DNA of 11,617 nucleotides from a bacterium (GTDB lineage Bacteria; Patescibacteriota; Saccharimonadia; Saccharimonadales; Saccharimonadaceae). This document shows positions 1-4,685 of this stretch, in pieces. The translations under genes and the position numbers were made by a program. Positions within the stretch are counted from its first letter, which is position 1. Every line of letters begins with the position of its first letter. The stretch spans positions 1-11,617 of the forward strand of contig JAJZQE010000014.1 of NCBI GenBank assembly GCA_021847685.1, in the 5' to 3' direction. The notes under the pieces were generated by a model. It was not told the DNA's origin. It did not search any database and was given only the letters and a program-made list of their open reading frames with translations.

Positions 1-118
1 TATCGTGTGCGTACTTTTCAAGTAGTTTCTCTTGAGCCTGTAGAGAGTACCCTTCATATTCTTGATCTTTACTAGATACCCTGTTAAGTATTACTGCTTT
101 AACTTTATTGCTTTTCAT
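1..118 (-). CDS. Large serine recombinase / resolvase, N-terminal fragment (runs off the window edge)
   Basis: Only the first 39 codons are present; the gene continues past base 1. The visible N-terminus reads MKSNKVKAVILNRVSSKDQ and then EGYSLQAQ. The R-V-S-S block followed by D-Q and a G-Y-S-L-x-x-Q motif is the hallmark start of the resolvase/invertase catalytic domain; S15 would be the nucleophile that attacks DNA and R13 its activating arginine. The spacing from the RVSS block to GYSLxxQ is typical of large serine integrases rather than small invertases, but size cannot be judged here. A Shine-Dalgarno GGAGA (125-129) lies 6 nt before the ATG and an extended -10 box just upstream, so the gene probably has its own promoter. 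It is the second recombinase class in this element, alongside the tyrosine recombinase at 2664-3596. The family call is confident; its role (integration, resolution or cassette exchange) is not known. Confidence 0.85.
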   Translation of the reverse strand, partial: MKSNKVKAVILNRVSSKDQEYEGYSLQAQEKLLEKYAHD

Positions 119-134
119 AATAGTTCTCCATTAA

Positions 135-140
135 ATTATA
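135..140 (-). promoter_or_regulatory. Extended -10 box for the serine recombinase
   Basis: On the minus strand this reads TATAAT preceded by TGC, a perfect extended -10 element. It ends 16 nt before the ATG at 118, with the Shine-Dalgarno sequence between them. No convincing -35 box is visible, as is usual for extended -10 promoters. Confidence 0.55.
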
Positions 141-170
141 GCATTTTGTCATCTGTTAGGTTTTTATTTT

Positions 171-186
171 GTAGACTAACGTCTAC
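171..186. repeat. 6-bp perfect inverted repeat (GTAGAC / GTCTAC, 4-nt loop)
   Basis: GTAGAC, TAAC, GTCTAC forms a perfect hairpin in the 120-bp gap between the 85-aa gene and the serine recombinase. On the plus strand a run of seven T begins 5 nt after it, so it resembles a terminator facing the wrong way for the neighbouring minus-strand genes. Because it sits upstream of the recombinase -10 box, an operator for the adjacent ribbon-helix-helix-like protein is an alternative. Confidence 0.35.
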
Positions 187-238
187 GACTATTTTTTTCT
201 TATTTACCCACGATGTTTAGCGGATTGCTTGATAGCAA

Positions 239-496
239 CTAGGTATTTGACCAACTGTCTATACCTAAGAAACGGTATGGAAGTTCACAACTGAAGTATG
301 CATCTACCAGCGATGCTTCAATTGCCATTTCATCTCTCCACTTCCTACTATCAACCACTAACCCATACTTAAAATCCAAATATTTCAATGCAAGCTCCAT
401 GATTTCTTGTCGAGAAAGCATTTTGTATTTTTGCTCTAAGCCAGTTAATAAACTGGCAGAAGTTGAGCTAATATCTATCCTGTTACGCTTTTTCAT
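239..496 (-). CDS. 85-aa ribbon-helix-helix-like DNA-binding protein
   Basis: The residue pattern fits the Arc/CopG/MetJ ribbon-helix-helix fold: a short strand (RIDIS, residues 6-10), a helix from about 11 to 25, a turn at MLSRQE, and a second helix ending near LKYLDFKYG (residue 45). SRQEIMELAL resembles the SRsEiireAl signature of CopG-type repressors. The remaining 40 residues match nothing I recognise. I chose the ATG at 496, not the upstream in-frame ATG at 526, because AGGAGG (502-507) sits 5 nt before it. The gene overlaps the end of the 66-aa gene by 14 nt, so it is translationally coupled and last in the initiator operon. Such proteins often control copy number or recombinase expression; that role is inferred from context only. 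Confidence 0.6.
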   Translation of the reverse strand: MKKRNRIDISSTSASLLTGLEQKYKMLSRQEIMELALKYLDFKYGLVVDSRKWRDEMAIEASLVDAYFSCELPYRFLGIDSWSNT

Positions 497-683
497 TACT
501 ACCTCCTTTCTCCCTTTTAACTCCAATGCCTAGCGGATTGTCCGCCAGTTCGTCATAAAGCCCTACCAAACCACGACCAATGCGCTCAGCCTCGTCATAG
601 CTGTACTTGCGGCCGTTCTTGCGCTCCAGAATCTCCTTCAGCTCAAGTATCAGCTCTTTAGCCGGTGGCCTAGAATCAGGCAT
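483..683 (-). CDS. 66-aa protein of the initiator operon, unknown function
   Basis: A small charged, largely helical protein with a central pattern NGRKYSYDEAERIGRGLVGL (residues 23-42) that resembles short proteins I associate with mobile elements of Candidate Phyla Radiation bacteria and other groups; I cannot name the family. There is no transmembrane segment and no Cys. Its ATG overlaps the last 8 bases of the initiator gene (ATGCCTGA), and its own end overlaps the start of the 85-aa gene, so the three genes form one translationally coupled chain. GAGAGG about 10 nt upstream could act as Shine-Dalgarno. Its place directly behind a phage O-like initiator is where a helicase loader or accessory replication factor is encoded in lambdoid phages, but 66 residues is far too short for a loader such as lambda P, so that analogy should not be pressed. 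Confidence 0.7.
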   Translation of the reverse strand: MPDSRPPAKELILELKEILERKNGRKYSYDEAERIGRGLVGLYDELADNPLGIGVKREKGGSNEKA

Positions 684-1494
684 TGTCTACCGGCCTCTCT
701 CCTAGACGTTGCTTGATGCACTCCACAGCCTTTTGGCTAAACAGCTTGCTTCGGTTACTAACATCCTGGTCATTCATGACTTCGGTACGGATACGTTCGA
801 AATCATCTACACTTAAACCAGTTGTTGCCAGATTCAGATAAAAGCCCAACCTTTTTGGATTTTCATGTTCGAGCATTTGCCAAGTTTCAAATGCCACAAC
901 TTCTTTTTCATTGCGTGGGCTAAAAGTAGCTAGGTCTATAAACTGACCAGCGACCTTAATTCTTTTACCGATTTTTACTTTTATTTCATTATCTTTAGCG
1001 TCGTGGATTTCGTTTTTCGAATATCTGTTAAGTTGCTGTTTTGGCAACTTTTCAGAGTTACTTTTCTGGTATGTTTTTACTTGCTTGTTTGGCAACTGAG
1101 TTGTTGCTGAAACGGTAACTTTATCATTACTCTTTCGGTAACTATTCGTATGTATCAACTGTCTAAGCCTGAAAGATGCGTCATTGTTTTTTCGTCTAGG
1201 CTCACCGAGGACATATCTATTAAACTCTTGTCGGTATACCAGCACCTTTTTATCGATCAAAGAACGAATAACTTTCTTCGCATGACTTGGATGAATACCT
1301 ACCGCAACTAAATCAGCTTGTCTAAATTGAGCACCAAAGTATTTAGGGCAACCATATTGCAGGCGCACCACTAACCAAACTACGTTCTGCTCACGCTTGG
1401 ACAACTCGATAGTTAAAAGCCAATCGAAAACAGAGTGAGGTATCATAGTGAATCCCTCGCCAGCTTCGTTGCCGTTCGTCGCTTCTTGCTTCAT
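676..1494 (-). CDS. Phage replication protein O-like initiator, carrying an iteron origin in its coding sequence
   Basis: The N-terminal 100 residues resemble the phage replication protein O N-terminal domain (a winged helix that binds origin iterons): GFTMIPHSVFDWLL followed by LSKREQNVVWLVVRLQYGC (about residues 14-50), then a recognition-helix-like region and KVLVYR wing. Residues about 115-165 are a polar, low-complexity linker (QLPNKQVKTYQKSNSEK), and the C-terminal 100 residues form a separate helical domain. In lambda the O protein binds repeats inside its own gene and recruits the helicase loader; here the linker-coding DNA contains five iterons (see 1031-1143). Start choice is open: the ATG at 1494 has only a weak AGG, while the internal ATG at 1446 (residue 17, MIPHS) has GAGGG 8 nt upstream. 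A structured repeat lies immediately upstream. The 66-aa gene overlaps its stop by 8 nt. Confidence 0.75.
   Translation of the reverse strand: MKQEATNGNEAGEGFTMIPHSVFDWLLTIELSKREQNVVWLVVRLQYGCPKYFGAQFRQADLVAVGIHPSHAKKVIRSLIDKKVLVYRQEFNRYVLGEPRRKNNDASFRLRQLIHTNSYRKSNDKVTVSATTQLPNKQVKTYQKSNSEKLPKQQLNRYSKNEIHDAKDNEIKVKIGKRIKVAGQFIDLATFSPRNEKEVVAFETWQMLEHENPKRLGFYLNLATTGLSVDDFERIRTEVMNDQDVSNRSKLFSQKAVECIKQRLGERPVDNA
955..1030. other. AT-rich stretch next to the iterons, candidate DNA-unwinding element
   Basis: Bases 961-1000 are about one quarter G+C, clearly lower than the flanking coding DNA, with long T runs on the plus strand. It lies on the downstream (C-terminal coding) side of the iterons, the same order as in the phage lambda origin, where duplex opening occurs in an AT-rich region beside the O-binding repeats. 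Function is inferred from that arrangement. Confidence 0.45.
1031..1143. repeat. Five dyad iterons (19 bp each, 23-25 bp pitch): probable replication origin inside the initiator gene
   Basis: Reading the minus strand, five units share AGTTRC-C-N5-A-GYAACT, an imperfect dyad with a 7-bp centre. Plus-strand positions are 1125-1143, 1102-1120, 1079-1097, 1056-1074 and 1031-1049. Right-hand ends are 23, 23, 23 and 25 bp apart. The 1031-1049 unit is a perfect dyad (AGTTGC / GCAACT); the others have one to three mismatches in one arm, but all five keep the ACC or GCC core and the AGYAA box. As 23 and 25 are not multiples of 3, successive units fall in different reading frames, so the repeat cannot be explained by a protein repeat. 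The layout matches initiator-binding iterons inside lambda gene O. Confidence 0.8.
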
Positions 1495-1506
1495 CAGTGC
1501 CTATAA

Positions 1507-1567
1507 TTAACAACCCCCCTCGCAAACGGCCTGTTGGCTGAGGGGGATTGTTAATCAGGCCGTTTGC
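1507..1567. repeat. Two interleaved inverted repeats (15 bp and 12 bp) upstream of the initiator gene
   Basis: Arm A (1507-1521) pairs with A' (1540-1554), 14 of 15 bases; arm B (1522-1533) pairs with B' (1556-1567), 12 of 12. The order A-B-A'-B' is pseudoknot-like, with a 6-nt gap (TTGGCT) between B and A' and 1 nt between A' and B'. Both stems cannot form fully at once in one strand because the connecting loops are 0-1 nt, so they are best seen as two mutually exclusive hairpins. The only mismatch becomes a G-U wobble in RNA made from the minus strand, which is the direction of the flanking genes, and a C-A mismatch in the opposite RNA. It lies 127-54 nt after the stop of the 219-aa gene and starts 12 nt before the initiator ATG at 1494. 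Confidence 0.8.
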
Positions 1568-1620
1568 ATGTTGCACGACCTAATATGGCCTAGACTAATT
1601 CGACTAGATACGGAAACTAT

Positions 1621-2280
1621 TTATTTATAAATCTTTTCTACATGCTCATCGGCTAATCTGATATATCTGCCAACATCAGCACTTTTCATCCCATGCTGGA
1701 GCTTTGCTGCTGAACAGTAGTCGATTACGTCTTGGTAATGCATCTTTTTCTCTTTAATTAAGTAATGTATCAACAGAGTTTTAGCTAACTCCGGCTTTAG
1801 TTTTCCTACAGTTTTACGCTTAACTGACCTGTTATGCTTATCTTTTACCATGTCTCTTATCATCGGAACGGTTTCAACCAGATCGTTAGCGGTAATATCC
1901 CCATAAATCTTCACTGCTACATGATCGTTTGCGAACGATGCGGTTATTTTTTTACTGCTCGTTGGCAGCAATTCCTTTTCTTTTGATGCTGTTCCCAACA
2001 CGAACTCTCGTACAGCCTGAAACCAGTTTCCTGGCAGCCTAATCTTCGAAGCTATTCGTTCAATTTCTCTTGCCAATTCCGCCTCAGCTTTTTGGTCAAG
2101 CGAGACATTGCCCTTGCATGTGCTGTCAATACGGTACTTTTCTCTTAACAGGTTAACATCTTTAATAAATCTGCTGTTTCTGGCTAACAAACTCGTGGCT
2201 TGGTGTTGTATATGCCTCGTATATTGCTCGTCGAGAAACTGCTCATATATAACAAACTCTTCTTCTAACAGGCCGCTCAT
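1621..2280 (-). CDS. 219-aa protein of unknown function, first gene of the initiator operon
   Basis: I do not recognise this family. The protein is soluble, helical and basic. The N-terminal half (residues 1-95) is rich in charged helices. Residues 110-130 (KKITASFANDHVAVKIYGDI) look like two short strands. A very basic segment HNRSVKRKTVGKLK lies near residues 149-162. The C-terminal 50 residues (HYQDVIDYCSAAKL, then GMKSADVGRYIRLADEHV) could form a helix-turn-helix or recombinase-style helical bundle. It has its own -10 box upstream and an AAAGG immediately before the ATG. The gene lies between the putative attachment region and the initiator, separated from the initiator by the interleaved inverted repeats. 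An accessory DNA-binding role in replication or partition is possible from position and charge, but nothing in the sequence proves it. Confidence 0.65.
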   Translation of the reverse strand: MSGLLEEEFVIYEQFLDEQYTRHIQHQATSLLARNSRFIKDVNLLREKYRIDSTCKGNVSLDQKAEAELAREIERIASKIRLPGNWFQAVREFVLGTASKEKELLPTSSKKITASFANDHVAVKIYGDITANDLVETVPMIRDMVKDKHNRSVKRKTVGKLKPELAKTLLIHYLIKEKKMHYQDVIDYCSAAKLQHGMKSADVGRYIRLADEHVEKIYK

Positions 2281-2315
2281 GCCTTTATTTTAAGCCATTA
2301 AATGTAATGCCCGTA

Positions 2316-2321
2316 ATTATA
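2316..2321 (-). promoter_or_regulatory. -10 box for the 219-aa gene
   Basis: Perfect TATAAT on the minus strand, 35 nt before the ATG at 2280. The region 17 bp further upstream (TTTAAC) is a poor -35 match. Confidence 0.4.
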
Positions 2322-2486
2322 GTTATGGGAAGTAACCTGTTAAAACCTATGTCAAACGGTGACTGGGTCAGCTTGGTCGTATATGACTATTAACAGTAGT
2401 AGGGCAGTCCTATCTTGTCGTATCTGTTAGTCAACTTTGCAACTCAAATGACAGACTTTTAACAAAAGCCACCCCTGTGAGCTAGT

Positions 2487-2500
2487 CGAAAACCGGAAGT
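2487..2500 (+). repeat. 14-bp direct repeat, copy 1 (CGAAAACCGGAAGT)
   Basis: Identical to 2645-2658, 158 bp away in the same orientation; both are followed within a few bases by a T-rich run. It is preceded by GCTAGT, shared with the second repeat family of this block. Confidence 0.75.
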
Positions 2501-2514
2501 ATATTTTTTATAAC

Positions 2515-2529
2515 CTAGTCACGTTCAGC
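2515..2529 (+). repeat. 15-bp direct repeat, copy 1 (CTAGTCACGTTCAGC)
   Basis: Differs from the copy at 2579-2593 at one base (C/T at position 8). The two copies lie 64 bp apart on either side of the TGTACA dyad, inside the outer 14-bp repeat pair. Confidence 0.7.
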
Positions 2530-2537
2530 AGCCGTGC

Positions 2538-2554
2538 TGTACATCCCCTGTACA
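2538..2554. repeat. TGTACA dyad with 5-bp centre (candidate core site)
   Basis: TGTACA, TCCCC, TGTACA. Each arm is itself palindromic, so the unit is both a direct and an inverted repeat. A pair of short inverted arms around a 5-8 bp centre is what tyrosine recombinases cut, so this is a possible crossover core; the arms are shorter than usual. Confidence 0.35.
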
Positions 2555-2578
2555 CCCTACTGTTTTTATGCCGAAAAG

Positions 2579-2593
2579 CTAGTCATGTTCAGC
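2579..2593 (+). repeat. 15-bp direct repeat, copy 2 (CTAGTCATGTTCAGC)
   Basis: Pairs with 2515-2529 with one mismatch. It is directly followed by a G-rich stretch (CTGGGGGGTGAAC) containing a GTTCA/TGAAC inverted pair. Confidence 0.7.
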
Positions 2594-2644
2594 GTTTGGC
2601 TGGGGGGTGAACGGCAAGTGTTCGGCAGTGAGTTGCAATAACGC

Positions 2645-2658
2645 CGAAAACCGGAAGT
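2645..2658 (+). repeat. 14-bp direct repeat, copy 2 (CGAAAACCGGAAGT)
   Basis: Ends 5 bp from the stop codon of the recombinase. With the following TTTTTC it forms a weak hairpin (GAAAAC / GTTTTTC), so this copy may also affect transcript ends. Confidence 0.75.
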
Positions 2659-2663
2659 TTTTC

Positions 2664-3596
2664 TTAAACAGGGGTAAATAGGTTAATGTCACTGAAAGCC
2701 TTGATGTAGTCCTTGAAATCGCTCTCCATTAAAATTGCGTCATTATAAATCTTTATCATTTCGTAACTTCTATGCCGTGAGAACATAGCAACCTTAGTAA
2801 TATCGCCGTTAAAATACTTGACTAGTCTTGTTATAAACGTGTGCCTTAGGCCGTGTACGGTTTTGTCGATTCCTTGCTCATCGAAGGCGTTCTTTACGAT
2901 AAGCCGCAAGCCTCTGGTGGTTAGCCTTCCTTGTTTGCTGGGGATGCTCCGGCTTCTGAACATTGCGCCCCTAGGTCTGTACCCTTCAAGTTCGTAGTAC
3001 CGCCTGATGTCATAGTACCGTTTAATTGCTTTGGCGGTTACAGGGTGCAGAAAAACGGTTTGCTTATCGTCTTGGCCTTTGCCCTTAATCAGTATCTGAT
3101 TGCTTCTCCAGAGGACGTCCTCCCAGTTTAATTTGCAGACTTCTCCTTCTCGAAGACCCTGATAAAACAGAAGGCACATGATCGCTACTTCTCTGGAGTT
3201 GTACGTACTATTCCTCTGACACCACCATTCAAGCAACTCGACTTCACGGTCATTAAGTCCGTTGACTTTATGCCGCTTGTCCAGCCTGAAGTTCCGTACG
3301 TTAGCGGTTATGTCTGTTGGCAAAATCCCTCTCCTGTGCAGTTCTTTCAAAAATATCCGTGCGACTACCAGATATTTGTTCTTACTGGAGGCTGATAAAT
3401 CATCTCGACCTCTCAGCTCACGCTTGAACTCCAAGAACGTATTCAGATTAAACTGATTATTCTCAACGTAGTCCAAAAACGGTGTCAGACGAGCAATGTA
3501 ATCAGCTCTTGTCGCCTCTGAAACGTCCAGAGCATCGAACACTTCATAAGCGTTATCTCTAGTATACCTCTTGGCGATTACTAAGTCAGTGGTCAT
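2664..3596 (-). CDS. Tyrosine recombinase / integrase (XerC/D-like)
   Basis: At 310 aa it has the usual XerC/D size. Residues 25-105 form the N-terminal SAM-like DNA-binding domain (ATRADYIARLTPFLDYVE). The catalytic domain carries all expected residues: R149 in YQGLREGEV, K173 in KGKGQDDKQ, H248 and R251 in VHGLRHTF, H275 in SRHRS and the nucleophile Y284 in KIYND. The usual L-G-H-S block is altered to SRHRS, but the second histidine is kept. It breaks and rejoins DNA through a covalent 3'-phosphotyrosine. Its ATG shares one base with the stop of the upstream 316-aa gene (TAATG), so the two are translationally coupled. The putative attachment repeats lie immediately downstream. It is more likely the integrase of this element than a host dif recombinase because of its partner gene and the adjacent repeats. 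Confidence 0.93.
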   Translation of the reverse strand: MTTDLVIAKRYTRDNAYEVFDALDVSEATRADYIARLTPFLDYVENNQFNLNTFLEFKRELRGRDDLSASSKNKYLVVARIFLKELHRRGILPTDITANVRNFRLDKRHKVNGLNDREVELLEWWCQRNSTYNSREVAIMCLLFYQGLREGEVCKLNWEDVLWRSNQILIKGKGQDDKQTVFLHPVTAKAIKRYYDIRRYYELEGYRPRGAMFRSRSIPSKQGRLTTRGLRLIVKNAFDEQGIDKTVHGLRHTFITRLVKYFNGDITKVAMFSRHRSYEMIKIYNDAILMESDFKDYIKAFSDINLFTPV

Positions 3597-4546
3597 TATT
3601 TCTTCTCACCCTGTTGACCGATAACCCATCTGCTCAAGTTGTCTGTCTCTTCTTTTATCGCCTCAGTTATGCGCTCATATACCGGCCACATTGCTTCGGG
3701 GACTTTATCCGCCCAGAGCCAGCTTACTGGCTGGTCTTTGCCAGCCTGGGTTGTCCAGATGTTCTTTTTCGGATTTATACTTGACCTGCAGCACCACATT
3801 ATCTGTTCCAACAGATTAAGGTCGCTTACATCACCTCCTAGCCAGTCTCGTTTGTTGAATGGTATCTCTTTTCTGAGTAAGTCTTTCACCCAGCCTAGCT
3901 TTAGGAGCGTGTACAGTATGCTGGAGCAATGCATGTCCACTGTTTCGAGCATAATATCGTCTACGGTGGCGTACGGTACATCGTTCCAGTTGACGACTTC
4001 GCCGGTAAAATACTGCTTCAGGTCTTCTGCTTTCCAGCTACCATTTGCAAATCTACGATTCCAAACCCTAGCCATTTGATTTAACATAATCCAGTCCCAC
4101 TTACTGCCGCCGATTCTTGACCTATATAGCAGGGCATCTATTAAACTGTTCTCCTTATCGCCTTTGACTGGTTGCATAACGTAGTCTTTGCCTCCATCGT
4201 CCGGATTACCGACATCCAGGTCACGCCACTTACACCTGGCTGCGTCCCCGATAATTGACAGTGCTAGGGTCTTTTCTGCTTCAGCCAGTGGCTCGCCGCC
4301 CTTAGAGCTGACCCTCATGAGCATGGCTGCGTATTTATCGTAGTCTGGCGGCAGTATGCAATCTTCGATTGGGATTATCATGAGCCGACGCAGTGCGTCT
4401 GTTTCGTTTAATGTCATCAGACTTTTTGTGCTTCGTACTGCTTTTTCTACATTTCCACGTCTCACGCACTTTTGAATATTGCTTTTCAGCAGACTTGGTG
4501 AGAATGGCACAAGAGCCTTAGCCTCATCCTTTGATACTTTTTCCAT
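3596..4546 (-). CDS. 316-aa protein coupled to the integrase; function unknown, weak resemblance to clamp-loader collar helices
   Basis: I do not recognise a defined family. The N-terminal part (about residues 20-66) has a pattern CVRRGNVEKAVRS, then ALRRLMIIPIEDCILPPDY. This recalls the helical collar segment of clamp-loader/RarA-type ATPases (x-RRG-x-x-E-x-A..., LRRLP-x-I-x-x-EDVG), but no Walker A or B motif is present, so any relation is only to the non-ATPase part. The rest is helical with many Trp residues (WDWIML, VWNRRF, WLWADK) and no membrane segment. It has a textbook Shine-Dalgarno GGAGG (4555-4559, 8 nt before the ATG) and a promoter with both boxes. The TAATG junction with the recombinase gene suggests a partner role, such as a directionality or DNA-delivery factor; that is inference from coupling only. 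Confidence 0.6.
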   Translation of the reverse strand: MEKVSKDEAKALVPFSPSLLKSNIQKCVRRGNVEKAVRSTKSLMTLNETDALRRLMIIPIEDCILPPDYDKYAAMLMRVSSKGGEPLAEAEKTLALSIIGDAARCKWRDLDVGNPDDGGKDYVMQPVKGDKENSLIDALLYRSRIGGSKWDWIMLNQMARVWNRRFANGSWKAEDLKQYFTGEVVNWNDVPYATVDDIMLETVDMHCSSILYTLLKLGWVKDLLRKEIPFNKRDWLGGDVSDLNLLEQIMWCCRSSINPKKNIWTTQAGKDQPVSWLWADKVPEAMWPVYERITEAIKEETDNLSRWVIGQQGEKK

Positions 4547-4582
4547 TTCGGTTGCCTCCAGTATTTAATGTTATGTAATTTA

Positions 4583-4610
4583 ATTATAACTTTGTCCATA
4601 CGGAAGACAA
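4583..4610 (-). promoter_or_regulatory. Promoter of the 316-aa/integrase operon
   Basis: On the minus strand TTGTCT (4605-4610) and a perfect TATAAT (4583-4588) are separated by 16 bp. The -10 box ends 36 nt before the ATG at 4546, with GGAGG in between. Confidence 0.55.
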
Positions 4611-4640
4611 GTGTTTTACCTCTATTAAATACTCTCAATG

Positions 4641-4662
4641 ACCTGCCTAACTAGTGGCAGGT
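4641..4662. repeat. 7-bp perfect inverted repeat (ACCTGCC / GGCAGGT, 8-nt centre)
   Basis: It lies 24-45 nt beyond the stop of the 339-aa gene and about 30 bp upstream of the integrase-operon promoter. No T run follows on the minus strand, so it is a weak terminator candidate; an operator is equally possible. A direct repeat AATACTTCA (4664-4672 and 4676-4684) lies next to it. Confidence 0.4.
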
Positions 4663-4685
4663 AAATACTTCAAGCAATACTTCAC

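Larger units (their letters stand above)
2281..2663. other. 383-bp non-coding repeat-rich block beside the tyrosine recombinase; candidate attP or cis-acting region
   Basis: No gene is visible on either strand. It begins with the promoter of the 219-aa gene and, from about 2480, holds nested repeats: CGAAAACCGGAAGT at 2487-2500 and 2645-2658; CTAGTCAYGTTCAGC at 2515-2529 and 2579-2593; and TGTACA-TCCCC-TGTACA at 2538-2554 between them. CTAGTC also occurs at 2482-2487. Repeats flanking a central dyad immediately downstream of an integrase gene is the layout of a phage or integrative-element attachment site with arm-type and core-type sites. A plasmid-type origin or partition site is the main alternative. 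Confidence 0.45.

Noticed and set aside
496..526. Upstream in-frame ATG at 526 as the start of the 85-aa protein
   Set aside because: The ATG at 496 has AGGAGG at ideal distance; the 526 start has no such site and adds ten residues that do not fit the ribbon-helix-helix start.
1031..1143. CRISPR array as an explanation of the regular 23-bp repeats
   Set aside because: Units are too short and too closely packed for repeat plus spacer, are imperfect dyads, and lie inside a coding sequence.
3639..4079. 146-aa plus-strand open frame opposite the 316-aa gene
   Set aside because: It lies wholly antisense to a gene with a good promoter, GGAGG and a coupled partner; its composition (Ser/Phe/Leu-rich) is typical of an antisense shadow.
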